From assembly GCF_006980705.1 (NCBI RefSeq), contig NZ_SBHO01000004.1, forward strand, positions 1-64,000: a DNA stretch of 64,000 nt, in the 5' to 3' direction. Below the pieces are notes generated by a model. It saw only the letters and a list, made by a program, of their open reading frames with translations. It made no database searches and was not told where the DNA came from. The position numbers were made by a program, and so were the translations under genes. Of the stretch, positions 17,016 to 26,883 are shown piece by piece; positions within the stretch are counted from its first letter, which is position 1, and every line of letters begins with the position of its first letter. This stretch comes from Tepidiphilus olei. Lineage in GTDB: Bacteria; Pseudomonadota; Gammaproteobacteria; Burkholderiales; Rhodocyclaceae.

Positions 17016-18107
17016 ATGTCCTCAGACGCTTCCCTCCTGCTTGACTTCGTCCTGCTCTTCGCCGGACTCGCGTTGCTCACCTTGGGTGCAGAATGGCTCG
17101 TGCGCGGCGGCGCGCGCCTCGCAACCCGATTCGGCATCTCGCCCCTGGTCGTGGGGCTCACCATCGTCGCCTTCGGCACCAGTGCCCCGGAACTCGCCGT
17201 TTCGGTCGGTGCAGGCTTGCGCGGGGCGCCCGATCTTGCGCTCGGCAATGTGGTCGGCTCCAACATCGCCAACATCCTGCTGATCCTCGGCGTCACCGCG
17301 ATCATCGGGCATATCCAGGTTCACTCTCAACTGTTGCGGCAAGAAATCCCCGTGCTGCTCGGTGCCGTCGCCCTGTTCTGCACCACCTCCTTCGACGGCA
17401 TCCTCAGCCGCCTCGATGGCCTGATCCTCTTTTCCTCGATGATCGCCTATACGGTCTTTCTCCTGCGCCAAGCGCGCACCCTCTCGCCTCAGGAAGAAGC
17501 AGGGCTTGCCACCGACATTCCGCGAAGCCGCTGGGACGAACACGCGGGTGTGCAGATGGCGCTGGTGCTCGTCGGTCTGGGGCTCCTCATCTACGGAGCA
17601 GACCTGGCTGTAGGGGCCGCCTCCGGCATCGCCCGCAGCTTTGGCGTGAGCGAGCTGGTGATCGGCCTCACGGTCGTGGCGGTAGGCACGTCGCTCCCCG
17701 AGATCGCCACCTCCGTCGTCGCTGCCCTTCGCGGCCATCGCGATATGGCCGTCGGAAACGTGATCGGCTCCTGCACGTTCAACCTGCTCTCGGTACTCGG
17801 CGCCACCGCCCTGGTCGCGCCGCACGGAATCCTGGTGAGCGAGACGATACGTCACGTCGACTCCTGGGTCATGCTGGGCACCACGGTGGTGCTGCTACCC
17901 ATCATCGTCTCCGGCGCCGGAATTCGCCGCAGCGACGGAGCCTTGCTGCTCGCCTTCTACCTCGCCTACCTCGTCCATCTGGGATTGGACGCAAGCGCCC
18001 ACCCCTGGAGCGAAGGATATGTCCGGCTCATGCTCTCCTTCGTCCTGCCGCTCGCCATGGTCTATCTCATGGTGCGCTACGTGCAATCCATCGAGCGCCG
18101 CCAATAG
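17016..18107 (+). CDS. Calcium/sodium antiporter (YrbG family)
   Basis: This 363-residue CaCA-superfamily exchanger has two inverted repeats with the ion-binding alpha motifs: VVGLTIVAFGTSAPELAVSV with GNVVGSNIANILLILG in the first half, and VIGLTVVAVGTSLPEIATSV with GNVIGSCTFNLLSVLG in the second. About ten spans are visible. It most likely exchanges Ca2+ for Na+ across the inner membrane. The longer open frame before ATG 17016 is not conserved in kind. Confidence 0.9.
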   Translation: MSSDASLLLDFVLLFAGLALLTLGAEWLVRGGARLATRFGISPLVVGLTIVAFGTSAPELAVSVGAGLRGAPDLALGNVVGSNIANILLILGVTAIIGHIQVHSQLLRQEIPVLLGAVALFCTTSFDGILSRLDGLILFSSMIAYTVFLLRQARTLSPQEEAGLATDIPRSRWDEHAGVQMALVLVGLGLLIYGADLAVGAASGIARSFGVSELVIGLTVVAVGTSLPEIATSVVAALRGHRDMAVGNVIGSCTFNLLSVLGATALVAPHGILVSETIRHVDSWVMLGTTVVLLPIIVSGAGIRRSDGALLLAFYLAYLVHLGLDASAHPWSEGYVRLMLSFVLPLAMVYLMVRYVQSIERRQ

Positions 18108-18155
18108 CAGGCTGTTCGAGGCCCCCTAAGCGACTGCGCGACCCTTTGCCTTTGC

Positions 18156-18161
18156 TATAAT
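18156..18161 (+). promoter_or_regulatory. -10 element of ahcY promoter
   Basis: A perfect TATAAT would start transcription near 18168, exactly at the first paired bases of the SAH riboswitch. The -35 region is weak. Confidence 0.6.
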
Positions 18162-18167
18162 CCCCGC

Positions 18168-18271
18168 AACCGAGGAGCGCTGCAACCCGTCCCCGCGGGC
18201 CAGGCTCGGTTCAGATTCAACGGCGCTCACCCGTCTTCTCCGGCCGGACGGAAGACGCAGGTGAGCTGCGC
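18168..18271 (+). ncRNA. SAH riboswitch with expression platform
   Basis: The aptamer carries the hallmarks of the SAH riboswitch: CCGAGGAGCGCTGC at 18170, CAGGCTCGG at 18201 and ACGGCGCTCACC ending at 18231. CCGAG pairs with CTCGG and GAGCGC pairs with GCGCTC. The segment GGCGCTCACC (18221-18230) can instead pair with GGTGAGCTGCGC at 18260-18271, a mutually exclusive stem that would form the expression platform. A second hairpin (GTCTTC...GAAGAC, about 18233-18256) lies between. The family senses S-adenosylhomocysteine and turns on its removal; here it precedes ahcY-metF, its usual target. Confidence 0.9.
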
Positions 18272-18307
18272 ATCCGCTCGGCCTCGTTCCCGAATAGGAG
18301 CATTTCG

Positions 18308-19717
<1,410 letters not shown>

Positions 19718-19782
19718 GCCCTGCACTGCCGCGCACCGCCCCGCTGCGGAGGGCGTGCACGCGAACGCCGAGGAATCCCGTG

Positions 19783-20628
19783 ATGCAGCACTTGGAACTG
19801 TCCGTCGAATTCTTCCCGCCGCAGACGGCGGAGGGCGAAACCAAGCTCGAGGAGGCGCGCCGGCGCCTCACGCAACGCCTGCGCCCGGCCTACTATTCCG
19901 TCACCTACGGCGCCGGCGGCTCCACTCGCGAGCGCACCTTCGCCGTGGTCGAGCGGCTGCACCGCGCCGGGCTCGACGTCGCTCCCCACCTCTCCTGCAT
20001 CGGCGCCACCCGCGCCCAGATCCGCGAGATCCTGCGGCAGTACCAGGCGCTCGGCGTGCGCCGCCTCGTGGCGCTTCGGGGTGATCTTCCCTCCGGCGTG
20101 CGCGACCCCGGCGAGCTGCGCTACGCGAACGAACTCGTCGAGTTCATCCGCACCGAGACGGGTGATCACTTCTGGATCGCGGTCGCGGCCTACCCCGAAT
20201 ATCACCCGCAGGCGGTAAGCGCCACGGCCGATCTCGACGCCTTCTCCCGCAAGATGCACGCTGGCGCCGACTGCGCCCTCACGCAGTACTTCTACAACGC
20301 CGACGCCTACGCCCACTTCGTCGAGGAATCCCAACGCCGCGGCGTCACCGCCCCCATCGTGCCCGGCATCATGCCGATCACCAGCTTCGCGCGGCTCGCA
20401 CGCTTCTCGGACGCCTGCGGTGCCGAAATCCCGCGCTGGGTCCGCAAGAAGATGGAAGCCTACGGCGACGATGCCGAGTCGGTGCGCGCTTTCGGCCTGG
20501 AAGTGCTCGTTCGCCTGTGTGAGCGGCTGCTCCAACTCGGCGCCCCGGGCCTGCATTTCTACACCATGAATCAGGCCGAACCGACGCTGGCGATCGCCGA
20601 GGCGCTGGGGCTAACGGCAGCGCCCTGA
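19783..20628 (+). CDS. metF: 5,10-methylenetetrahydrofolate reductase
   Basis: This 281-residue FAD enzyme reduces methylene-THF to methyl-THF for methionine synthesis. It shows LSVEFFPPQT, YYSVTYGAGGST, HLSCIGATRAQI, LVALRGDLPSG, DCALTQYFYNADAY, PIVPGIMPI and PGLHFYTMNQAEP, all in MetF order. ATG 19783 is preceded by an in-frame GTG at 19780; AGGA lies eight bases before the ATG, so the ATG is preferred. It lies 65 bp after ahcY and is probably on the same riboswitch-controlled transcript. Confidence 0.96.
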   Translation: MQHLELSVEFFPPQTAEGETKLEEARRRLTQRLRPAYYSVTYGAGGSTRERTFAVVERLHRAGLDVAPHLSCIGATRAQIREILRQYQALGVRRLVALRGDLPSGVRDPGELRYANELVEFIRTETGDHFWIAVAAYPEYHPQAVSATADLDAFSRKMHAGADCALTQYFYNADAYAHFVEESQRRGVTAPIVPGIMPITSFARLARFSDACGAEIPRWVRKKMEAYGDDAESVRAFGLEVLVRLCERLLQLGAPGLHFYTMNQAEPTLAIAEALGLTAAP

Positions 20629-20633
20629 GCCAC

Positions 20634-21278
20634 TCACGCCAGCGCCGCCCGCTCCAAACACTGCTGCCAGCGCGCGACAAATGTCTCGGCCTCGATCGGG
20701 GCACCGTTGAGCTCAGAAAGGCTCACCGTGCGCGCCCGCAGCAGGGGCTCGTCCTGCGGCCGGGCGAAAGCCGCGCACAGCAGCGCCCAGTCCACGGGGG
20801 CAAGCAGCACGCCCACTCCCAGGACGGCGCCTTCGCGCGTGCGCCGCTGGGCGAAACCGGCGAGCTTGCGCCCCTTGGCATCCGCGAGCTCCCACGGGCC
20901 GAAGCTACCAAAACAGGCCCAATCCAACGCCTTGTTCGCGATAGGAACGGCACCGGGTGGCACCGCCCGCACCGCTAGCCCCAAATCGGCGAAGAAGGCG
21001 ACGTGCGCCTCGGCGCAGCGCCGGTAGGCGTCGACGAGGCTCCCCTCGAGCCAGGGATGGCCGAGCGGCAGACGGATGACGGCGCTCACCCACCCCGGGC
21101 CGGCGAGCACGGCGCCGCCCCCGGAGCCACGCACCCGCACGCAGACGCCAGCCGGCAGGCGCGACGCCACTTCCGGCAGCAAACGGCGCTGCGCGCACCC
21201 GAGCACCACGGCATGATGCACGGGTGCGCTCACTTCCACCCTCGGAGCCGCAATACCGTGGTTTGCCGCTCCCGTCAT
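20634..21278 (-). CDS. Lipoate-protein ligase A-like protein (short form)
   Basis: This 214-residue protein of the BPL/LplA/LipB fold has RGSGGGAVLAGPGWVSAVI (the RRxSGGGAV loop), VPIANKALDW, and GRKLAGFAQRRTREGAVL, where the lysine is the expected lipoyl-AMP contact. It has no C-terminal accessory domain. It probably attaches lipoate, or transfers octanoyl/lipoyl groups, to the lipoyl protein coded just upstream, whose stop overlaps its start by 4 bp (ATGA, 21275-21278). Biotin ligation is less likely but not excluded. Confidence 0.8.
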   Translation of the reverse strand: MTGAANHGIAAPRVEVSAPVHHAVVLGCAQRRLLPEVASRLPAGVCVRVRGSGGGAVLAGPGWVSAVIRLPLGHPWLEGSLVDAYRRCAEAHVAFFADLGLAVRAVPPGAVPIANKALDWACFGSFGPWELADAKGRKLAGFAQRRTREGAVLGVGVLLAPVDWALLCAAFARPQDEPLLRARTVSLSELNGAPIEAETFVARWQQCLERAALA

Positions 21279-21529
21279 GCCACCTCGAGCCGCGCGATCG
21301 CCCGCTCCCGGCCGAAAGTCTCCCCTTCCGGCACCAGAATCTGCGCCAAGCGACCCGCCTGCGGCGCGCTCACTTCGACGTTGGTCTTGACGATCACGAC
21401 GTTGGCGATCGGCTGCCCGACCGCGACCTGCTCCCCCTCGCGGACGAGCCACTTGTCGAGCAACGCTTCGACCCCTTCGTCGACGTCCTCCCACACCTCC
21501 GGAGGCAGCCGGATCTCGATCACGCTCAT
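21275..21529 (-). CDS. Stand-alone lipoyl domain protein
   Basis: This 84-residue protein is a single biotinyl/lipoyl domain: WLVREGEQVAVGQPIANVVIVKTNVEVSAP carries the modifiable lysine (K48) at the hairpin turn, followed by GRLAQILVPEGETF. It has no linker, no E1/E3-binding domain and no acyltransferase core, so it is not a normal E2. Its start overlaps the E1 beta stop and its stop overlaps the ligase start, both as ATGA. It is likely the swinging-arm carrier for the E1 encoded upstream. Confidence 0.85.
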   Translation of the reverse strand: MSVIEIRLPPEVWEDVDEGVEALLDKWLVREGEQVAVGQPIANVVIVKTNVEVSAPQAGRLAQILVPEGETFGRERAIARLEVA

Positions 21530-22563
21530 GCACGTCCTCCTGCAGCCACGCGCCCTTGCATCGTTTCCTTGGCGGCAGCCACGATGTGCTCGACTTGCGG
21601 AATCACGAACTGCTCCAGCGGTCGGCTATAGGGAATCGGCACGTTGGGCACCCCGAGCCGCTTGATCGGTGCTCGCAGCGCGATGCGGTCGAGATGCTCG
21701 CCGACGATCGCGGCGATCTCGCCCGTGAGACCGAAGCCGAGATAGTCTTCATCGGCCACCAGCAAGCGCCCCGTCTTGGCCACGGAAGCGAGCACCGCCT
21801 CGCGGTCGAGCGGCACCAGGGTGCGCAGATCGAGGATCTCAGCCTCGATTCCTTCCTTCGCCAACATCTCGGCCGCGATCACGGCCTTATGCACCATCTG
21901 GCTCAAGGTAACGATCGTGAGATCCTTGCCTTCACGCACGACGCGCGCCTGGCCGAAGGGAATGGTGTAGGGTTCTTCGGGCACTTCGGTCGTGCTGCCC
22001 TCGAAGTAGGCCATCCACGGCAAGCCCATGATCCCCTTGTGGAACATGTAGAGCACGGGATTGTCGTCGCGGATCGCCTCGATGAGCAGACCCTTCGCAT
22101 CGTACGCGTTCGAGGGCACCACCACCTTGAGCCCCGGCACGTGCGCGAACACGCCGTAGAGGCACTGTGAATGCTGCGCCGCGTCGTTGTAGCCGCCGCC
22201 GATCGCCGTGGTGATCACCACCGGCAAGCGCACGTTACCGCCGGACATGTAGGTGTTTTTCGCCAGATGGTTGTAGATCTGGTCCATGCACACGCCGAAG
22301 AAATCGACGAACATCAGTTCGGCCACGGGGCGCATACCCGCGGCTGCCGCCCCGATCGCCGCCCCGATGAAACCGGTCTCGGAAATGGGCGTATCCATCA
22401 CCCGCTCCGGCCCGAACTTCTCGATCAACCCTTTGGTCGCGCCGAAGATGCCCCCATAGACACCGACGTCCTCGCCCATGATGAATACGTTTGGATCGCG
22501 CTCCATCTCCTGTGCGAAGGCTTCAGAAATCGCCTCCGCCATCGTCAGCCTACGTCCAGCCAT
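21526..22563 (-). CDS. 2-oxoacid/acetoin dehydrogenase E1 beta subunit
   Basis: This 345-residue subunit of a thiamine-diphosphate E1 has MAEAISEAFAQEMERDPNVFIMGEDVG, TPISETGFIGAAIGAAAAGMRPVAE, YMSGGNVRLPVVITTAIGGG, HSQCLYGVFAHVPGLKVVVPS and LVADEDYLGFGLTGEI. It most resembles the AcoB/PdhB group. With the alpha subunit it would decarboxylate a 2-oxoacid or cleave acetoin and pass the acyl group to a lipoyl arm. The real substrate is not clear. Confidence 0.88.
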   Translation of the reverse strand: MAGRRLTMAEAISEAFAQEMERDPNVFIMGEDVGVYGGIFGATKGLIEKFGPERVMDTPISETGFIGAAIGAAAAGMRPVAELMFVDFFGVCMDQIYNHLAKNTYMSGGNVRLPVVITTAIGGGYNDAAQHSQCLYGVFAHVPGLKVVVPSNAYDAKGLLIEAIRDDNPVLYMFHKGIMGLPWMAYFEGSTTEVPEEPYTIPFGQARVVREGKDLTIVTLSQMVHKAVIAAEMLAKEGIEAEILDLRTLVPLDREAVLASVAKTGRLLVADEDYLGFGLTGEIAAIVGEHLDRIALRAPIKRLGVPNVPIPYSRPLEQFVIPQVEHIVAAAKETMQGRVAAGGRA

Positions 22564-22575
22564 TTCTCACCCCCC

Positions 22576-23583
22576 TCAAACGAACACGTCTTCGAGCGCC
22601 TCTTGCGGCGCGGGATACGGACTCTGGCGGGCGAAGGCGAACGCTTCATCCACGCGCTGCCGCGCCCGCGCGACGATTGCCTCCTCCTCTTGCGCCGTCA
22701 GCACGCCATCCTGCTTCAGCCTCGCGGCAAGCTTCGGGATCGGGTCGAGCGCACGCAGATGCTTCACCTCGTCCTTGGGACGATAGACCTCTGCGTCCCC
22801 CTGGAAGTGGCCGAAATAACGGAAGGTTTTCACTTCGATGAGCGTCGGCCCCTCGCCCCGGCGGGCGCGCGCCACCGCTTCGCCCACCGCCTCGAATACC
22901 TGCAGCGGGTCGTTTTCCGGCACGCACACGCCCGGCATGCCATAGGCACAGGCGCGATCGGCCACCGAAGCCACGCTCACCGCCTTCTCTTTCGGTACCG
23001 AGATCGCCCAGTGATTGTCCTCGCACACGAAGATCGCCGGCAGTTGCCACAGGGCCGCGAGGTTGAGTGACTCGTGGAACGCCCCCTGGTTCGCCGCCCC
23101 TTCGCCGAAGAAGGCCACCGCGACGCGATCCTGGCCGCGCTTCTTTGCCGCGAGCGCCGCCCCGCAAGCCGGCGGCAGGCTTGCCCCGACGATGCCGCTG
23201 CAGCTGAAATTGTGCGCCGGGTCGAAGAGGTGCATGTGCCCTCCCTTGCCTTTGCCCAGGCCCGTCTTCTTGCCGAAGATCTCGGCCGTCATCTTGTCGA
23301 GCGGCACCCCCTTGGCGATAGCGAAATGGTGCGGCCGGTGCGTGCCCACCACCGTATCTTCATCGCGCAGATGAGCGCACACGCCCACCGCCACCGGTTC
23401 CTGCCCCGCGGCGAGGTGCATCTCGCCGGGCACCGGCCCCGAGCCGATGTCGAAAGCCAACCCTTTCTGGATATGGGGCGGCAACTTCCCCTCCATATAG
23501 ACCTTCGCCATCGTCTCCTCGTAATAGCGAATCTCGACCATCTTCTCGTACATCCAAAGCAGCTGCGCTTTGCTCGGTGACAT
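22576..23583 (-). CDS. 2-oxoacid/acetoin dehydrogenase E1 alpha subunit
   Basis: This 335-residue ThDP-binding subunit has GEMHLAAGQEPVAVGVCAHL, THRPHHFAIAKGVPLDKM, GKGKGGHMHLFDP, the ThDP/Mg motif FFGEGAANQGAFHESLNLAALWQLP and VFVCEDN-type segment IFVCEDNHWAISVP. GAGGAGG five bases before ATG 23583 fixes the start. It heads a four-gene leftward unit with E1 beta (12 bp away), the free lipoyl domain and the ligase. The GKGKGGHMHLFD loop is close to acetoin-type E1 alpha proteins. Confidence 0.88.
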   Translation of the reverse strand: MSPSKAQLLWMYEKMVEIRYYEETMAKVYMEGKLPPHIQKGLAFDIGSGPVPGEMHLAAGQEPVAVGVCAHLRDEDTVVGTHRPHHFAIAKGVPLDKMTAEIFGKKTGLGKGKGGHMHLFDPAHNFSCSGIVGASLPPACGAALAAKKRGQDRVAVAFFGEGAANQGAFHESLNLAALWQLPAIFVCEDNHWAISVPKEKAVSVASVADRACAYGMPGVCVPENDPLQVFEAVGEAVARARRGEGPTLIEVKTFRYFGHFQGDAEVYRPKDEVKHLRALDPIPKLAARLKQDGVLTAQEEEAIVARARQRVDEAFAFARQSPYPAPQEALEDVFV

Positions 23584-23663
23584 GGTGTCCTCCTCCTCGA
23601 TTCCTCTGGCCATCGATCATGGCCCGATTACAGCATAGCGCAGGCTGCGCAAGATTACCTTAG

Positions 23664-24206
23664 CCGTCGTCTCATTGGGAACATCGCCGTTGCGGGCGTC
23701 TCGTTCCCGTAGTGGTCAACCTCTCGCCGCGACAGCTAGAGCTCCTGCGCCTGCGCGGCGAGTCGCTCGACGATCACGTGCGCGGCCTGCTCGAACGTCA
23801 CGGCCTTCCACCCCACTGCCTCGAACTCGAGCTCACCGAATCCTCCCTGATGCAGCAGGAAGAGACAGCACTCGCCGAATTGCAGCGGCTACGCGATCTG
23901 GGCATCTCGCTTGCACTGGACGACTTTGGCACAGGTCATTCCTCGCTCGCCCGCTTGCAGCAACTGCCGGTAACGACGCTGAAGATCGACCGCAGTCTCG
24001 TCAAAGGCGTCATCGGAAACGCCCGCCATCACGCCCTCCTCGGTTCGGTGATCAACCTGGGATGGGCCCTGTCCTTGAATGTCGTCGCCGAAGGGATAGA
24101 GACCGTGGAAGAGGCAGAGATTCTGCGTCAATTGCATTGCCCAATAGCACAAGGCTATTACTTCCATCGTCCGTTGCCTGAAGCGGAATTTGCCGCGCTA
24201 TTGTAA
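23664..24206 (+). pseudogene. Truncated EAL-domain fragment
   Basis: The frame starts inside an EAL phosphodiesterase domain at VVVNLSPRQL and runs to the domain end: LELELTESSL, LALDDFGTGHSSL, TTLKIDRSLV, VVAEGIETVEEAE and QGYYFHRPLP are all present. The first ~90 residues of the domain, including the EAL motif itself, are missing. Upstream, a +1 frame reads GVSFP just before the preserved part, which suggests a frameshift plus deletion. Several metal-site residues survive, but without the EAL glutamate it should not cleave c-di-GMP. It is a remnant of a larger sensor. Confidence 0.8.
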
Positions 24207-24338
24207 AGTACACGGTACACACACCATGGGCCCGCCCAAACCCAGCCGTACTCGCCATCCATTCAGCAAATGGCAAAATTGAATGGGAGAAGCCGCCGCA
24301 AATCTGCGCGGCACCATGATCCCAGGATGAACACCACG
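24207..24338 (+). ncRNA. Possible structured RNA before the PAS-GGDEF gene
   Basis: Right after the EAL remnant, three stems can be drawn: AGTAC-GG (24207-24215) with CCGTACT (24246-24252), CCATTCA (24259-24265) with TGAATGG (24280-24286), and GCCGCCGCA (24292-24300) with TGCGCGGC (24305-24312). A terminator follows. I do not recognise the fold as a known riboswitch. It could be a small RNA, a leader of the cyclase gene, or a 3' UTR relic. Confidence 0.35.
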
Positions 24339-24369
24339 CGACCGCCACGCCCGGGTGGGTCGGGTTTTT
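24339..24369 (+). terminator. Intrinsic terminator
   Basis: CGACC pairs with GGTCG around an inner CAC/GTG stem, followed by GG and a five-T run (24365-24369), 39 bp before the diguanylate cyclase start. It would end transcripts entering from the EAL remnant or could act as a controlled attenuator. Confidence 0.6.
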
Positions 24370-24407
24370 CATGATGATTTTTTTGGAGAGGCACTTCCCC
24401 GCCCCCC

Positions 24408-26837
24408 ATGCGCACGACCCCCGACCTACTCGCTGGCCCTCTGTTCGCCCACTCGCCCGACGCCATTCTCATCGCCGACACGAATGGGGTCGTGCTCGAC
24501 GTGAACCCTGCGTTCACGGCGCTCACCGGCTACACGCGCGACGAGATCGTGGGCAAGACGCCGCGCCTGCTCAAGTCCGGCCACATGTCCCTCGAGTTCT
24601 ACCGCACCCTCTGGCAGACGGTACTCTCCGGCAAGCGCTGGCGCCACGACATCCTCAACCGACGCAAGGACGGTTCCCTCTACTGGGCCGACGAGATCAT
24701 CCAGCCGATCACGCTCGAGGAAACGGACCAGACCGTACTCGTCTCCTTTCAGCGCGACGTCACCGAACTGCGGCGGACCCGAGAAGCGCTGGACGAAGAA
24801 CGTGCCCGCCTGGAGGGGTTCCTTCGCGCGAGCCCTGCCGTGCTCTACGTGGTCCCGGCCACGGGGACCACCCAGCCCATTTTCGTCAGCGACAACGTCC
24901 AGGATCTCCTGGGAATCGCCCCGGCGGAACTCCTCTCCGACCCTTGCTGGTGGCTGGAGCGCATCCACCCCGAGGATCGCGAGGCGGTGGAGCGCACGCT
25001 CGACTTCCACCGCTGGCCGGACGACACGCTTTTGCGACGCTACCGCCTGCGCCATGCCGATGGCCACTACGTCTGGGTGGAAGACAAGGTCACGCTGGTA
25101 CACGACGAACGGGGCGAACCGCGCCTCCTCAGTGGCGCCCTGCTCGACGTCAGCCGCGAAGCCGAACAACGGGCGCTGCTCGACAAGCTCGCCCGCCACC
25201 TGCCCGGGGTGATCTACGTCTTCAAGCGCACGCCGGACGATCACATGTCCTTTCCCTACGCGAGCGAAGGGATGCGCCGTATCTGCGGCGTCGACCCCGA
25301 AGCAGTCCGCGAAGACGCCACGCCCTTCTTCGCTTCGGTGCATCCCGAAGACCAGGCGGCCATGATGGAGACCTCCGACCATTCCGTCGCCACGCTCGAA
25401 CCCTGGCGGTTGCTCTACCGGCACGTGCATCCCGACGGGCACGTCGTCTGGGCCGAGGGCGAAGCCACCCCCGAGCGCCAGCCCGATGGGTCCACCCTGT
25501 GGTACGGCTTCATCGCCGACGTCACCGCGCGTGTCGAGGCCGAACGCCGGTTGCGCGAGCAGGAGCTCCTCTATCACACCGTGCTCGACAACCTGCAGGA
25601 GATCTGCTACGTCGCCGAAGTGACCCCCGAAGGGTTTCGCTTCCAAGTGGGCAATAACAGGCTCTATGAACTGCTCGGCATTGCCCCGGAGCGCTGGATC
25701 GGCGCACGCCCCCGGGATCTCTTTCCGGCGCAGACCGCCGAACACATGGAAAAAAATCTCCGCCGCTGCCTCGAGGAAGGACGGACTCTGCGCACCGACA
25801 CCGCGATGGCCACCGCCCGCGGCTGGCGCGAGTTCTCGGCTTCCCTCACCCCTTTGACAGACAAAGATGGTACGGTGCGCCATATCGTCGGTCTGGTGAT
25901 GGACGTCACCGACTACAAGCGCGCGATCCGACACGCCCAGGAAGCCTCGAAGCTTGCCACCGAACGGGCGCAAACGCTGGAGACCCTGCTCGATGCCGTC
26001 GGCGAGGGCATTTTCGGCATCGATCCCGAAGGAACGATCACCTTCTGGAACCCGGCGGCAGAACGCATCCTCGGTTATCGCGCCGAGGACGTCATCGGCC
26101 TGGACGCTCATCAGACCTTTCACGATCGTCTGCCGGATGGAACGCCGTATTTGCGCGACGCTTGCCCGGTGCTGCGTGCCATCTGCGAAGGACGGATGTT
26201 TTCCCGCAAGGAAGAGTATTTCCGTCACCGCGACGGTCACTGGGTCGCGGTGCTGCTCACCGTCACCCCCATCCCCGGGGATGGCGCCGTGGCCGTCTTC
26301 ACCGACATCACCGAGCTCAAGAAGATGCAGGAAGACCTGCGTCGCCAGGCCGAGACCGATCCGCTCACTAGCCTGGCCAACCGCCGCACTTTCTTTACCG
26401 CCCTGCTACACGCAGGAGAACGGATAGTCCGCCACGGCGATCGCTGCGCCATCCTGATGCTCGACCTCGATCATTTCAAGGCGGTCAATGACCGCTACGG
26501 GCACGCCGTGGGCGATGCCGTCCTGCGCACTTTCGCCACGGTACTGCGCAACGCCTTGCGCGGCAATGATCTCCCCGCCCGCATCGGCGGCGAAGAATTC
26601 GCCGTGCTTTTGCCGCACACCGATCTTGCCGGCGCGCTCGCGCTCGCCGAGCGGATCCGTCGCGCCGTCGCCAACTACTGTCGCGTGCCGATGCACCCCG
26701 AACTGCGCATGACGGTGAGCATCGGCGTGAGCGAGCTGCTGCCCGACGATCCCACGCCCGAAGCCGCGCTCGCCCGTGCCGACGCCGCCCTCTATCGCGC
26801 AAAGCAAGAGGGGCGCAACCGGGTGGTGGTCGCCTGA
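24408..26837 (+). CDS. Five-PAS diguanylate cyclase
   Basis: This 809-residue cytosolic protein has five consecutive PAS/PAC sensor domains (roughly 12-125, 130-255, 260-385, 390-505, 525-640) and a C-terminal GGDEF domain (645-805). The first PAS reads DAILIADTNGVVLDVNPAFTALTGYTRDEIVGK and the last VGEGIFGIDPEGTITFWNPAAERILGY. The active site is RIGGEEFAVLLP, with RGND five residues before it as an intact inhibitory I-site, so it should make c-di-GMP from two GTP with product feedback. There is no EAL domain and no membrane span. The broken EAL gene just upstream may have been its counterpart. Confidence 0.92.
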   Translation: MRTTPDLLAGPLFAHSPDAILIADTNGVVLDVNPAFTALTGYTRDEIVGKTPRLLKSGHMSLEFYRTLWQTVLSGKRWRHDILNRRKDGSLYWADEIIQPITLEETDQTVLVSFQRDVTELRRTREALDEERARLEGFLRASPAVLYVVPATGTTQPIFVSDNVQDLLGIAPAELLSDPCWWLERIHPEDREAVERTLDFHRWPDDTLLRRYRLRHADGHYVWVEDKVTLVHDERGEPRLLSGALLDVSREAEQRALLDKLARHLPGVIYVFKRTPDDHMSFPYASEGMRRICGVDPEAVREDATPFFASVHPEDQAAMMETSDHSVATLEPWRLLYRHVHPDGHVVWAEGEATPERQPDGSTLWYGFIADVTARVEAERRLREQELLYHTVLDNLQEICYVAEVTPEGFRFQVGNNRLYELLGIAPERWIGARPRDLFPAQTAEHMEKNLRRCLEEGRTLRTDTAMATARGWREFSASLTPLTDKDGTVRHIVGLVMDVTDYKRAIRHAQEASKLATERAQTLETLLDAVGEGIFGIDPEGTITFWNPAAERILGYRAEDVIGLDAHQTFHDRLPDGTPYLRDACPVLRAICEGRMFSRKEEYFRHRDGHWVAVLLTVTPIPGDGAVAVFTDITELKKMQEDLRRQAETDPLTSLANRRTFFTALLHAGERIVRHGDRCAILMLDLDHFKAVNDRYGHAVGDAVLRTFATVLRNALRGNDLPARIGGEEFAVLLPHTDLAGALALAERIRRAVANYCRVPMHPELRMTVSIGVSELLPDDPTPEAALARADAALYRAKQEGRNRVVVA

Positions 26838-26883
26838 GCGACCTCCCGGCCCGATCGGCCCGGCGCGCCCTCGCTCTGATCGC

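Noticed and set aside
24426-26240. 604-codon open frame opposite the five-PAS cyclase
   Set aside because: The plus-strand protein has clear PAS and GGDEF motifs; the antisense product shows none.
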